Positions 11,188 through 23,360 of a stretch of DNA of 64,000 bases are shown here, piece after piece (positions within the stretch are counted from its first letter, which is position 1; each line of letters begins with the position of its first letter). Below the pieces are notes generated by a model that saw only the letters and a list, made by a program, of their open reading frames with translations, had not been told where the DNA came from and searched no databases. The position numbers and the translations under genes were made by a program. The stretch comes from Selaginella moellendorffii (Eukaryota > Streptophyta > Lycopodiopsida > Selaginellales > Selaginellaceae): contig NW_003314290.1 of the NCBI RefSeq assembly GCF_000143415.4, positions 1,160,932-1,224,931 of the forward strand. Direction: 5' to 3'.

Positions 11188-11658
11188 TTTAATTAAGTAC
11201 TTGTTAACTTGTTAACCTTTTGTTGCTAATTATTTTATTTTCATACAATATTTCAAGTGATGCCGTTTAGTTGCAACTTCGTTCCATGGGCGCTATCAGC
11301 CTACATAAACGCTTGTGAAGCTTAGTGGATATGCAACCTTCTCGCGAGAGGTGGTGACCCTAGGAGTTCTTGAGGGGGAAGCAACTAATTTTAGCTTGCA
11401 AAGACAGCTTTGCCTAAGGAGCGAAGCCCCGGGAAGAAAGCCAGGGAGAAGAAATTAGTGAAGAACGCAGGCCCTGGAGGACTGGAGGAGAAAAATGACA
11501 ACGAAGGCGGGAGGAAAGCAATGAAGAAAAGCCCACAGAGGAGGAAGATGCTTTGGCCGAAATTACGACATAAAGGTACTTGCAAGTTTTTATCCTCATG
11601 TCTTTCGCAAGAAGATTACTGCTTGAGAGGCTAGTGAGAAAACTGGGACCATATTTGT

Positions 11659-11800
11659 TTGGAATCAGGAGCTCCTCCTACCACCCGAGCTTTTATTCGT
11701 CCGGATCAGGAGGAACGCCAGCGTGTCGACGAGATGGTGGAGGAGCTATTAGCGGATGGAATGGTGGAATTGAGCTCGAGTTCTGGTTCTCAAACCTACC
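11659..11800 (+). pseudogene. Ty3/gypsy reverse-transcriptase N-terminal fragment
   Basis: A short frame encodes a 'GAPPTTRAFIRPDQEERQ' segment followed by 'VDEMVEELLADGMVELSSS'. This is the typical entry of a Ty3/gypsy reverse transcriptase ('conserved proline, then E...L...G.I..S.S'). It stops after about 45 matching codons. Orientation is opposite to the adjacent gag-protease fragment, so the element has been broken and rearranged. Confidence 0.6.
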
Positions 11801-13720
11801 TCTGCCACCTCATATTCCTGCTATATATAATCGATCCCTCTAGGAGGAGTTTGTGCTGTCTCTTACTTCACCAAGGACATCCCAGAGGAGTTAGGGGCCG
11901 ATGATCTGTTCGAGCTCCAGGAGTTTATTCTCAAGGGAATGTGTTTTTCTATTTCATATGTCTTTCCCTTGACAGAAAATTCCATCCACTTTATTCCAGA
12001 GTTAACAACGATGTTTCCCAGAGTCTGGAGAATGTCAACTCCAAACACCACATTGACGGCCCCCATCTCAAGGACATGGAACGTCCCCTCCATCTGATAT
12101 CCTCCTACCTGTATGTTGCATCGGACCTCCGCCTCTGACAATAAAGTCCCACCATCAGTAATCCCCACAATTAGTGGCCTCGGCAGCAAAGATGTTGTGA
12201 GCTTCAACTTCTGGAGCCAACGTTTGTTGATAAACATATGTGACGCTCCAAAATTGACAACATGAACGCCTCATGCGAATAAATCTTACCTTTAACTCGA
12301 AGGCATTGCGGATGAGCTTTTCCAACAAACATATGCAAGGATCTACTTGATCCTCGGCACTCATACTACGGTCATTTGGCCTCCAGGATAAAGAAATCTC
12401 TCTGAGTGTCCAGTTGCTCTGCGGAGCAAGGAGCCACGGTGCCGTCTTCATAAATGTATTAGCACCACCTTCCCTTTAACTGGACGTTTTGTATACACTT
12501 CTCGATGCCCCTGGAACCAACGTCCTCCATAGTCAAAGCATTTGCCTTCCTTGATGTCGTCCAAGCGCTTAGTTCTGTCAACTGTAGAATGCACTAGTGA
12601 ACTAGTGGACAGGAAATAAACATTGATGAAGTCCGTGATGATGACACCAACGACGGTTTGTTGGTCCACTGGTTCCGTCCTTGGCATAGAGGATCATTCC
12701 ACAATGTCAACCAAGCCTCCAAGGTGCATGGCTTGGCAAACAGTCATTCGTCGCATTTGAGCAACATCAGAGCTCATGCGAGCAGGCAGCGACGCAATAT
12801 ATCGCTGAGTGGGCGCATCCTCCGGAACTCTATGAACGCCGAATCTTGATTTCAACCATGTTTCATTGAACTCTTGTAACTACTGGACCGCAAGATGTAT
12901 CGTAGTGTGAACTTGAGGGTAAATCCGCCACTGCTATTAACACAAACGAGCAGCCTTTTGAATTCTTCCCATGAGGGAGCCATCAAGAGCGTAGTAACCC
13001 CTTTAAGTATATCGATGCGAATGGAACTCTCTTTCGCTTTAGGGTGAAGTACAAAACACCTTTCCCGCATAATGAGTTAATAGGAACCTGTCCTTGTGGA
13101 GCCAACGATCCAGCTCTGGGCTCCGCCGCAGCAATCCACCGCAAGTCCTGAAGAAGCCACGGAGTGCTTCCCTAGGGCCATGATGGACGCCACAAGAAAT
13201 TTGGCGACGGCATCCCCCCAGTCCTGAAATGCCAGGGAATAAACGTTGCCACACTGTACACTGGCACAGCAGTCACGTAAGGTGGTGAACTAGAATTCAC
13301 CCCCGAAGTAGAGGTGAAAGCTGACAGGGGAAATGGGAATGTTGGGACGTTGGCAGCTGGGTCCACAGACACAAGCAAAGGCTGGCAAGAACCCAGACAA
13401 GCCGGAAAGGAGCTTCCTGAAGAGCTGGCATTTCGGCCATAGCCCTCAATTCCCGAACGAGCTGAATACAGGAGGTGCCGAAGACGGAAACTACCAATCC
13501 TCTGGAGCATCCTGGAACACTATCGACTCTTCCTACTCTTGCGAGAGAGAACCAACAATGCCATGGCTGTATCTACCTGAGAACCATAATCAGGATCCCT
13601 TATAGAAAAGAAAAGATCACCCTTTCCTCATACACTTGAAAGAATTGAGCTTGTGTTCTTTTGCAACTCCTCTTGACCTCTGCCACCTCACATCCCTTCT
13701 ATATGTAATTGGTCTCTTAC
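11795..13720 (-). mobile_element. Broken Ty3/gypsy gag-protease fragment between short direct repeats
   Basis: On the minus strand, from 13.3 kb down: a gag-like segment at ~12680-13060 (including 'FGVHRVPEDAPTQRYIASL' and 'MTVCQAMHLGG'); a degenerate zinc knuckle at ~12520-12560 ('CFDYGGRWFQGHRE', one Cys changed to Tyr); and a retropepsin-like segment at 11863-12260. The protease active site reads 'VNFGASHMFI' where families have D-S/T-G, so the catalytic Asp is Asn. Frames are interrupted. About 75 bp at 11768-11843 and 13643-13716 are similar in the same orientation ('gaattgagc...cctctgccacctca'). They may be LTR remnants, which is less certain than the protein matches. Confidence 0.6.
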
Positions 13721-13729
13721 ACCTCCCTA

Positions 13730-15750
13730 TTGGCTACGCCACAACACCCCTAGACTGAAATCAACTTTGCTATACATACAAAGCTCGGCTCTTTTATCTT
13801 GATCCCTAGGCACAGTTGGCAGCTGGATGCTATCCACATCTTGTGAGGTTTTCTTTCTACCCTACATTTATCCCCGACAGAATATTCAAATTTTCATCAC
13901 ATGTACTATAATTGTGTTCCTCAAGCCAGCTGCATATCCACAATCGGGCTCCTAGAAGCCTTGAATTGTTAAACAAGTCGATTAGAACAACAAACGCTAG
14001 TAAACCAGCTAATCACTGATTTGTAGACATCAGTTCCTTCTCGGATCAACCTCCTTCCTCTAAGCAGCAGATTCAAGGCACTCCATCCATTGCGTATAGG
14101 CTTTGAGTGGAATGCCTGCCCAAAATCTTGGCCAGTGGCACTGGCCTTGGTGTATCAACTGGAAATGCCAAAAGAAAAAATATATATGTGTTGTACTCAA
14201 TAATATATCCAGGAATATGCCCAGAATTATACTTATGCTCTAACAATGGCAAGAACCCATAGCTGGAAAAGAATCCAAGTCTAGCACATACAAAGGACAA
14301 AGGATGGATGATGAAAATGGAGATAATAGAGAAGAAATGAGAATAAGGTGTAAACTTTAAAAACACATAGAAAAACCAAAGAAAAACTATAGGGTCAAAC
14401 TAGAATCTGACTATGAGAAAATGGAGAAATGAATAAATGACAAGAGCTTAAAAAAAGAAGGAAGCTAAGTAAAAATGTGTCAAACTGGTTCTAGCTTGAG
14501 AACCATTGCACTAAAGTATCTTTAACTCCCATAATCAACTTTAAATTTAAGTGAAAGAGAAGAAAAGAAGAGTAAAAACAGTTAGCGATATAGTCTCTAT
14601 AGCTATATAGAAGAAAAAGTGGCAGATTATTGATGTTAGCGGATTATCCATGCCAAAAGCTGATGCTTGTTGAGAGAGGTGGAATGAAATAGAAGCACTT
14701 CATAAGACATACCTAGATGCCTCTGTATACAAAGCCCAACTAGATATTGGAAATCTCAATTTGCTACAAAATAAAAAATGTTATGCTATATGTAGAGGAA
14801 AATGAATCTTGAGCGTCATAACTACAGATCATCTTGATGATTAGCTTCAATGTGGAAAATTGCTGAACGTTTACAACAACACAGCATGCCTACAGTTGAT
14901 TATGAATCAAGTACACCATGGGAGGAATAAACACTTCGAAATGTTCCACTATTTCATAGAGAGCGGATTGAAGAGAGGAGGTGAAGCTGAAGTACATTTC
15001 TGCTTACGTCTGTAATTTGCCAGTTTGAATGCTTACAACAACAGCTCGGACTGGTTGCACAAAGGGAATAGCAATCTGATAACAAAAGTGAGACCCAGTG
15101 TTGGAACAACTAGAAACAGATCACAATACGTGATCAAAGGAAACTTTATGCGTGATTGAGGCGCAACCAAAGGAAAGTTTATGTATATATCCCAAGAGGG
15201 AATTCACCATCAATACTCAAGGATTGTTTTTCTATCACTAGCTGCTCCGTCCATTGTGTGTAGGCTTCAGATGGAATGCCTCTAACTATGACCCTTGTGG
15301 TCGCGAAGTAGTTGCCACCTTCACCTATGGCCGACCACTATCCATTAATCCAAAACCCTTTCTCCGACATGGAAACGCAAGGTTTCACAGCGCCAGAGAC
15401 ACCTCTGGATCTGCATGGTCTGATAAAGACAGTAACTTGTCCTTCTGCAAATGCAATAGGAGTCGACGAAGTGAGAATGCAGATGACACAATAGTGTTTT
15501 GAACTCTGGGGAAGTGAGCTCTTGGTGCTTTGTCTCACGTGGAGTGCGCAATGCATCTCGAAAACGAGCATTCCACACATCCTCTCCATAAGAAAACTCA
15601 GCTCATTCCCTGGATGAAGCAGCAAAAATGTGCGAGAGGCCGCCGAATTCGTCGCCTCAGACGGCATTACTCTTCCAAGTCTCTTGTTGATAATCTCATG
15701 TTAATTAATCTTACTTATTAATTAACACAAAATATTTTTGTAGTTTTCAT
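13730..15750. other. Intergenic DNA with weak gene relics
   Basis: AT-rich, no supported gene. Minus-strand phrases near 14090 and 15265 are similar to each other ('GIPLKAYTQWME' and 'GIPSEAYTQWTE' when translated), suggesting two copies of the end of one decayed gene or element. The minus frame at 15338-15667 has no recognisable family. Confidence 0.35.
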
Positions 15751-15754
15751 TTTT

Positions 15755-18700
15755 TCAGCTCCTTTGACGATCACCTTGATCGTTTGGAGTCGAGTTTCCA
15801 GCTTCATAGCCACGAGAAGAATTCTGGTCAGGCGCGTTATAATCGCGGCCATACCCGGGAGAGTTTTGAGAAGCCGCTCCATAGCCGCTGGAGCCATAGC
15901 CGCCACCTTGGGACGAGTTGCCACCATAGCCATACGAGGAAGGAGCTTGACTGGATCCATACGAGCTTTGAGAGCCTCCATAGCCAACACCCCCAGATGA
16001 AAATCCTGTTCCTGTGTTTGGTGTGCTTGAACCATACCCATTGCCGGGATTTCCACCGTAGCCGCCACTAGCATTGTTGGTGGAGGCAGAGTTGCCATAG
16101 CCGTAGTTAGTCCCAGCAGCCGAAGGAGAATTGCCATAACCGTAGTTGCCGGAAGTTCCATAGCCAGTGTTCCCAGCCGACGCACCATAGCCAGGTTGAG
16201 ATGGAGCACCATATCCTCCTCCGGTTGAGGAACCGTATGAAGGAGTTGTGGCACCGGTTGATCCTCCCGAGCTCCCGGCACCTTTCCTCCAGCCATAGTC
16301 AGTCCCTGCGTTGGGAGTCGTCGGGTTGGCATTGTAGCCTCGAGCTCCGCCAAATGATGTTTCTCCAAAGCCACTCGACGAATTTCCTCCAAATCCAGTC
16401 GACGAGTTCCCTCCGAAACCACTAGAAGACGTTCCACCGTATCCAGTGGATGGAGACGTTCCACCATATCCAGTAGATGAGGACGTTCCACCATAGCCAG
16501 TGGAGGAACCAGAACTTGCACCAAAGCCCGCTCCATTGTATCCAGTGGATGAACCGGAGGTTCCACCGTAGCCAGTCCCGCCGTAGCCTGTGGAGGAACC
16601 AGCATTTCCACCAAAGCCAGTGGAAGAGCCAGTGGCGTAGCCAGCATCCCTGCTGTTGGAACCGTAGCCAGCGTCCCTGCTGTTGGAGTTGGACCACGAT
16701 CCAGATCCACCGTAGTTTGAAGAGTTACCGAAAGTGGAACCGTTGTTTCCACCATAGCTTGGAGAGCTATAGTTTCCTGACCTGTTGCCATACGAGGATC
16801 CGGATCCACTGTTATAGGATGACCCCCCATAGCTCGAGCCTTCACTTCTACCATAACCACCTCCACTGTTGTATGAGGAACCATAACCGGAACCAGTGCG
16901 ACTTCCTCCATATGAAGAACCTCCAAAGGACGAGCCACCCCTGTTGCCATAAGATGAACCGCCGCCGTACGAGGATCCGCCACTCCTAAATCCTCCACCG
17001 AAGCTCCTTCCTCGACTGAATGATGACTGGAAGTAGTCTTCTTGTAAATCGGGAAGCTGCCAAACCGCTTGTCAGGAACAAACAGCAAGAAACATAAATA
17101 TGTACTTACAACTTTTACAGCAGTGAGAACATTGCTTCCGACATTTTGAAGTGCAAGAATCTCCTTGGCAAGATCTTCTGGAAGATCGAACACCCCTCCG
17201 GTGGCCTGTTCACGCGGTCAGAAAAAAACATGCAGAAAGATAGAAACATACCGTCGAACTCGAAAGCATTGTAACTCTTCCCATGCTCATTCCTGCTTTG
17301 GAGCTAAGTTGCATTACAGCTGACGAGACCGCACTTGAGTCAATCAAATTTCCACCGGTCAGCTGCAAAGTCATGTATCCCTGCAGCGAACACCGTTAGT
17401 TCCACGATGAGAACAACAAGATTAATTACCTCCTCGTATGTCAAGAGAGATCGTTTGGGAGGGAGTTGAGTAACACCGCTAACATGGGCCATAGCTGCTG
17501 CAAGAGCGTTAACGCCCTGCTCTTCCAGTAGTTTTTGCGCAGCAGGCAGAAAGAGCTTTGCGAGATCCGGGTGCACGCTTTTGATCGACTCCGACGCATG
17601 ATCAGAAGAACTGGCAAGTACATCCTCAGCCGCAGGCGGGCCTATAGCTTCAAATTTGCAGCCAACTTCGCTTTCAATCGTGCGTAGGACCCTCTTTTGA
17701 TTAAGAGTATACATAAGTATACAGGTCCCCTTCTTGCCCGCTCGGCCTGTTCTTCCGGATCGATGAACGAAAGTTTCCGAATCTCCGGGAACCTCGTAAT
17801 GCACAATCTAAAGTAATAACTTGTTAAAACAAGGCCTCGCAGAGACAAAGTTCACTTACGAGATCCACATTTGGAATGTCAAGCCCCCGAGCTGCAACAT
17901 CCGTTGCGACTAGAACGTTGAATCTCCCGTCACGGAACCCACTCAGGGTCTTCTCTCTTTGGTACTGAGAAATATCCCCATGCAAGGCTTCACAACCAAT
18001 GGAACGGCTCATCACAGCAGCAACATCGTCCGTATCTCTCTTCGTCTTCGTGAATACTATGGCTTTGCCTCCTTTCGCATAGACCTGTAAGTAAATATTA
18101 TTTATACAAGTCCCAGTCATTAAAGTCGACAAACCGTGAGAAGATCGGCCAGAAGTTTGTTTTTTGCGAGGTCATTTGTAGAAACTGCATAGAGCTTGAT
18201 TCCTTCAGCAACTTTATCCTCATTTTCACCGACCTGTTCTTCGGAGTGTCAGAAAACGAACAAGTCAAATGATACACTTACCAGGTCTATCATTGTTGGA
18301 TTCTTAAGATACTTGCTTGTTAAGTTCCTTATCCAGCTCGGCATTGTCGCGGAGAAAAGCATGGTGTGACGCTGAAGCGGCAACTTTTGCATGATTCTCT
18401 CGACCTCCTCGGCAAAACCAACAGCAAGCATCTGATCCGCTTCATCCAGGATCGCAAACTTCACTTCGTTCAGTCTCAAGTCGCCCCTCTCAAGCATGTC
18501 GATGACTCGGCCGGGAGTTCCCACCACCACTTCAACACTGGATGCTAGTTGCCTTCGTTGGCCTTCGATACTAACACCACCATAGATGCAAACCACAGAT
18601 AAGTGTGGAGCTGCGAGCACAAGCTCGTTCTCAACTTGTTTCGCGAGCTCCCTAGTTGGTGCCAGAATGATTGCTCGTGGAGTTCCCGCTGGTCTGGATT

Positions 18701-19304
18701 CAAAGAAAAACAAAATCAAGCATTGTGTAGTACGATGTCAGGCTCACCTGAATTGCATACTACTCTTTTCCCTCGATATGTTATCCAGGATTGGAATCCC
18801 AAAGGCCAGCGTCTTGCCAGTTCCTGTCTTTGCTCGAGCGATGAGATCGAGTCCTTGCATTGCCGGTTGAAAGACAGCTCTCTGGAACAAAACAATGAAA
18901 ATTAACGACGTAGGGAATTAGATCTCACATACCTGGATAGGAAACAAATTCACAATGCCCCTCTTGGCAAGGGCGTCCACAATCCTGCTGTCGATGCCCA
19001 AGCTCGCAATAGCGAGCTCCTCGCTCGCGCTGGCATTCCCTGCCGAGAATGATGGACTGTCGCTGGTGACAGTAAACCCGGACAAGCTAGCCACGAGGGG
19101 CCTGCTACCGGCGCCATTGCCCAGGCAAACGATCTTGGCCGGGGCAGGGGCCGCGGAGGAAGAATGCCGGAGGATTACGATTGGCGGCCCTAGCAGCGGG
19201 AAACTCACACTCTTGCTGAAGACGCCGGCGCTCCCGAGCTTGGACGCTGCCGCCGACGATGGCGCTGGCGACGCGGAGGCAATGCTGCCAAGGACGCTCG
19301 CCAT
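15755..19304 (-). CDS. RH3-like DEAD-box RNA helicase with GUCT domain and long YG-repeat tail
   Basis: Nine exons in phase: 19304-18933, 18881-18748, 18693-18282, 18233-18135, 18084-17860, 17807-17430, 17380-17252, 17205-17110 and 17056-15755; ~1,048 residues. An organelle-type N terminus (to ~95) precedes a complete helicase core: Q motif near 'FPIQ', Walker A '[10 protein letters not shown]' (~139-148), 'APTRELAKQ', 'TPGR', DEAD (~252-255), SAT (~283), '[11 protein letters not shown]' and '[10 protein letters not shown]' (~429). A GUCT domain follows (~520-610: '[16 protein letters not shown]', then '[13 protein letters not shown]'). This architecture is that of plant RH3, a chloroplast helicase for group II intron splicing and ribosome assembly; mitochondrial RH9/RH53 lack GUCT as far as I recall. 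The last ~433 residues are 'SSTGYGG'/'SSYGG' repeats with '[16 protein letters not shown]' (16281-16328), unlike the RG-rich zinc-knuckle tail of Arabidopsis RH3. The compartment is not certain. Confidence 0.9.
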
Positions 19305-19613
19305 TCCTTTGCCCTAATCCAATCCTCCGTCGCTCATCCAAAGCCCGTCTGGGCGAGATCTTTCATTCAAGGCACACAAGTGCTCCACATCAAGGGTTTT
19401 ACAAATATCTGGATGGGGAATATCCAGAGTTGATTCTATAGTCAAACTGTTGTTGACTAGCCCTAAAAGGTTGCCTAGAGTTGACTAAAGGAAGAAAGCT
19501 CTCTTCCTTTTTGTTTATCGTTTAGTGCGACTCCCAGATGCTGTGCCGTTGGCAAGCGAGAATCCTCACGCATTCTCGGCCATTCTCTCGATGATCTCGC
19601 CTTTTTTTTCGAT

Positions 19614-20201
19614 CTAGATCACAAGCAGCAAGGCCAAAAGCCCCAAACTCGTGGGAAGAGCGGGCCCGTGACGCGCCCCAAAATCTGGGAAAGAAGACCG
19701 CGCGGACGACGAGGGCGATGAGAAATCCGATGCTACCGATTGCGAGCTGGAGGCCACTGACGCATAGATCGCCACTTTCATGCCCGTGATGCAATGCCCC
19801 GGGATCCCGCAGATGAAAAAGTTCTTGCGCGCCGCCAGGGTGATCGCCCGCCCGCTCAACAAGCCCTGGACTGGATTGTGAATGTTGCACAGCACGTAAT
19901 CGATCTCGTTCACCATCAGCACCGAGTGAGATCCGCTGAAAACAAACACTGTTCCCGAAACCCAAGATCAATCAAAGACTGCCCATGGAATGAAAATCGC
20001 TCGGATTCCTCTTATCATTCGCGAAGAGCTCTTACCGACGCTATCGCCCAATGCGAACGGGTACTTGGCCGCCCATTGAGTGTAATTCACGTTGAGATTC
20101 CAACCCAGATTGTCGCCCACCTTGTAGAGTGCCGCGCTCGCTGCGAATCGCACCCAAAACCCAAGAACAAGGCCAAGAACAAGGGATAGAAATCGACCCA
20201 T
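19614..20201 (-). CDS. Uclacyanin/plantacyanin-type phytocyanin with GPI-anchor signal
   Basis: Two exons, 20201-20036 and 19948-19614; ~166 residues. A signal peptide (to ~25, Leu/Val/Ala-rich) is followed by a blue-copper phytocyanin domain beginning 'YKVGDNLGWNL'. All four type-1 copper ligands can be seen: His in 'GSHSV', and Cys, His and Met in 'FFICGIPGHCITGMKV'. Disulfide Cys residues are also present ('VLCN' and 'GHC'). A Ser-rich linker and a terminal hydrophobic stretch ('LGLLALLLV') suggest a GPI anchor at the plasma membrane or apoplast. Members carry out extracellular electron transfer or cell-wall signalling; the redox partner is unknown. Confidence 0.88.
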
Positions 20202-20419
20202 ATCACTCGCACGCTCGTGCTCGCTCGATCGAGGCCACTATTCACGACCTTTTTCATCTCGATGGACTTCCGTGCAAGCAGATTCACTAAAAAATCACAC
20301 AAATTCCATTCCATAATTCCAAGAACAGGGTTTCCAGTATGTTACATTTCTCCGTTTGGAGAAGAGGGAAGAACAACAAAGACATGGTATTCACAATGGA
20401 ATTCCATTCGCCACGATTT

Positions 20420-20794
20420 CTATTGCGTGGCCAGGCGCGAGGCGATCGAGGAGTGGTACATCGTGTCGTGGTGGGCATCCAAGCCCTTAAGCCGCTGGCG
20501 AAGGATCCTGAATTTGTCCGAGGTGTTCTTGGCTGCTAGATCTACATTTGGAGCGAGTTCCTTGGCATCGTCTTGCGCAGCCCAGTCCTGCTGCTGCGAC
20601 GAGGAGGAGAAATTGAAGAGAGGACTCCACCACGCCTTGCCCTTTGCGGTGCTGCTGCTAATCAGATCCATCACTGCATCCTTTTGTGAGGACGAAGAAG
20701 CCACAGACAAAGATGGAGAGGAAGATCTAATTCTCTGCTCACTACCACGAGCGCGGATCGACGCAACTGGGACGAAGCTCGCGATCGCCGCCAT
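20420..20794 (-). CDS. Small conserved plant protein, unknown function, probable plastid transit peptide
   Basis: A single-exon frame of 124 codons. The first ~50 residues are rich in Ser, Ala and Arg with few acidic residues, as in transit peptides. The C-terminal part ('DKFRILRQRLKGLDAHHDTMYH', ending 'SSIASRLATQ') looks like a conserved amphipathic helix, and I have an impression of similar C termini in other land-plant proteins but cannot name a family. It lies between the phytocyanin and the PLAT gene on the same strand, with a CCACG-rich upstream region at 20866-20935. Confidence 0.55.
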   Translation of the reverse strand: MAAIASFVPVASIRARGSEQRIRSSSPSLSVASSSSQKDAVMDLISSSTAKGKAWWSPLFNFSSSSQQQDWAAQDDAKELAPNVDLAAKNTSDKFRILRQRLKGLDAHHDTMYHSSIASRLATQ

Positions 20795-21028
20795 TCCTTT
20801 TCTCTAGCTAGGTATGCGCGCTTCTTTAGGATAAGAACCCTCGCTTCTTTATAGCACTTTTCCCGTGACCTTTTCCCACGGGGATATTCTCAAAATATCC
20901 CCAGGATCCGGCGCATATACTCTTGCGCCACGTTGACCTAAACCTGGGCTTTTCGATTCCCGCGTTTGTCGTTATTTAAAAAACTGGCACATTCGCAGGG
21001 ATATACCTTATCCACGGAGAGTTCCGTA

Positions 21029-21788
21029 CTAGGCTTTCTGGATGCTTGGATCGCCGTTGCCCTGGCACTTATCGACGGTGGCGGAGAGCTCGTACGGAGA
21101 GGTGTCCGTGGCGAGCCACTGCTCGATGGTGAAGAGGCGCTGGGAACAGCCGAGATGCGGGCCCGTGATGCTCACCTCGGCGTAGTTGACGTACCAGCCG
21201 TGGTGGCTGCCGGATCCATCCGAGGTGAGGACGAGCTTGCAAGGGGTGGTGCTCAGGCAGGAGCCGCGGCCGCTAAACACGTCTAGATTGCCGCGCTCGA
21301 AGTAGTTCCAGCCGCTCGGCATCAATCCGCCCCATGTCTCGATGTTGTCGATGGTCAGGCTGTTGTTGTAGGTGTCGATGAGCTCCACGCTCATGTTGGC
21401 GTCGGATCCGCCCTTGAAGATGCTGCCGGTGCGCACGTAGATCGTGTAGACACAGTTCCCGAGCTGGAACACACCGAGACGATGAGGAATTTCGAAAGGA
21501 TTGTCCAAGAAGTGGAGAAGAGAGACCGAAATATCGATCGAAAGATATCCAGACAGCCAACCGAGAGAGAAGAGATCGAGAAGAGAGGAAGATCCAGAGC
21601 GAAATATCGGCCAGGGCTTAGAACAAGAGATCGAGAGGAAAGGGATTGCTACTTCAAGAAAAAACGCTTACCGATTCGGAGTTTTGCGCTCTAGATCCCG
21701 CGAATGCTGCCGCGGCCGGATTGGAGAGCGCTATCGCCAGCGCCAGCGCCGATGCGACGATCGAAAGCCCCCACATTAGAGTCCACAT
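21029..21788 (-). CDS. ATS3/PLAT-domain stress protein, secreted
   Basis: Two exons, 21788-21672 and 21463-21029; ~183 residues. The start at 21788 gives a clean signal peptide ('MWTLMWGLSIVASALALAIA'); an upstream in-frame ATG at 21866 would bury it. The rest matches the plant PLAT/LH2 family (embryo-specific ATS3, PLAT1). It begins 'LGNCVYTIYVRTGSIFKGGS', with 'ADVSV'-like 'NMSVELID', 'NYFERGNLDVFSGRG', paired Cys, and 'GWYVNYAEVSITG'. Angiosperm members are ER or apoplastic and affect abiotic-stress tolerance. Its start codon faces that of RsmH across ~196 bp, so they may share a promoter. Confidence 0.88.
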
Positions 21789-21984
21789 TGGAAAAAGGCG
21801 AGGATGGATCGATCGACAGCACGAGAAGAATGTGGGCGCTTCAATGTGACGAATCGATGCCCTCAAATATCATAGAGCCAGTCAAATAAAGAGGCATCTC
21901 GTCGGCATCCGCTTGTAAGAATCTTTTTTAGTTTTTCCTTTACCATTCATACGAGGAGTTTTACCTCGCTAGGGTTCTTGGGAG

Positions 21985-23319
21985 ATGCTGCATTGTTCTC
22001 CCTTCGTGTCTCCAACGGTTGGAAGCGCTAGGGTTTGCCGGATTGGATTGCTAGCGGTCGCGAGCTCCTCGATTTTGCAGCGGAGGGGATTCAGGAGTCT
22101 TGCCGCCGCTGCTGCGAGCTTGGAGGCCGAGGTCGAGGAGGATTTCACTCCTCAATCTGGGGAGAAGAAGAGATTGCCGCACACGCCCGTCCTAGTGAGG
22201 CAATTCCTGGAGCATTTCGAAGGAAGAAGCGTCAAAACCTTCTTGGATTGCACTGTGGGAGCTGGAGGCCATGCTTTCGAGGTAACAACTCGATTGTCAA
22301 TAGAGCAATGGTAGTGAATTACACTCCATCCTTGCAAAGATTATCCAAGCGCATCCGGAGCTGGAGACGTTCGTGGGAATGGACGTTGATCCCTGCGCGC
22401 TCAAGCTGGCGAGACAAAGATTAAGCGATCTCTCAGGTAGCATGGCGAAGGTGGATCTTTTCCATGCCAATTTTAAGAACATGAAGAAGGATCTCAAAGA
22501 ACGAAATCCTGAGCTCTTGGAGCGGGGCTTCGATGGGATTCTTTTGGACCTGGGACTTTCGTCAATGCAGGTAAGCCGTGAATGCCAATCTTTCTAGTTT
22601 TCACTTCCTTTTCCAGGTTGACGCTCCCGAGCGAGGCTTTAGCTACTACTTGGATGGACCTCTGGACATGAGAATGGATTCGAGTGTAAGTCTATTTCTT
22701 CATCGTGATAGAGATCTCACGGGAACTTGCTTGCAGGATGTTCTTGGGCTCACCGCGGAAGCCATTTGCAACAACTGGTCCGCCGCTGAGATTGGCCGCA
22801 TCTTGCGAGAGTATGGCGAGGAGATGCGGTGGAAGTTCCTGGCGAGCCGGATCGTGGACGCGCGGCTCAACGGCGGGATCAAAACAACGAAAGATCTCGC
22901 CAGCGTTGTTGGAGGAAGATTCACTTCAGGTAAGGCCTTACACACACCACTCGTGGAACTCATATTTTACTTCTCTCCTACCGGCAGGGAGATTCAAGAG
23001 AGCCAGGCACCCGGCAGCTCGGACGTTCCAAGCGCTGAGAATCGCCGTGAACGACGAGCTCAAGTCACTGAGGTCCGCCATCGGGCACGCGAGCAGCTGC
23101 CTGGCTCCCGGTGGTCGCCTGGCGGTGATTTCTTTCCACAGCCTCGAGGATCGCATCGTCAAGTACCAGTTCAAGGAGCTGTCGCTGGTGTTCGACAAGG
23201 CGGACTTGGCGTTCATGCTGCTCACCACGAGCCCGATCACGGCCGACGCCGCGGAGATCGAGAAAAACTCCCGGTGTAGGAGCGCCAAAATGCGAGTGAT
23301 CCAGCGGCTATGCCAATGA
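21985..23319 (+). CDS. rsmH: Organellar 16S-type rRNA (cytosine-N4) methyltransferase RsmH/MraW
   Basis: Five exons: 21985-22281, 22340-22570, 22617-22685, 22737-22929 and 22988-23319; ~373 residues. A presequence (~50 residues, Arg/Ala/Ser-rich) precedes the family core: 'HTPVLVRQFLEHF', SAM-binding 'FLDCTVGAGGHAFE', 'GMDVDPCAL', 'DGILLDLGLSSMQVD', 'PERGFSYYLDGPLDMRMD', 'RIAVNDELKSL' and 'APGGRLAVISFHSLEDRIVK'. Bacterial RsmH methylates C1402 of 16S rRNA at N4 using SAM; plant copies act in plastids and/or mitochondria. All signature residues look intact. A diverged second copy lies at 25274, with a YG-repeat gene between them. Confidence 0.93.
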
Positions 23320-23360
23320 AAGAAAGCTTTCGTCTCGTCCAAGCTTGCACAAGAGTTTGA

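Noticed and set aside
13172-13605. Overlapping frames on both strands around 13.3 kb
   Set aside because: Part of the gag-like retroelement fragment; none has an intact domain or independent support.
15718-17193. 491-codon minus-strand open frame
   Set aside because: It starts in exon 8 of the helicase, reads through an intron and then follows the repeat tail in the wrong frame (giving Met/Val/Thr-rich periodic sequence). The frame set by the splice junctions gives the SSTGYGG tail instead.
15755-19304. Helicase first considered a mitochondrial RH9/RH53 (PMH) orthologue because of the Gly-rich tail
   Set aside because: A GUCT domain and the [13 protein letters not shown] segment point to the RH3 branch; the tail type alone is not diagnostic.
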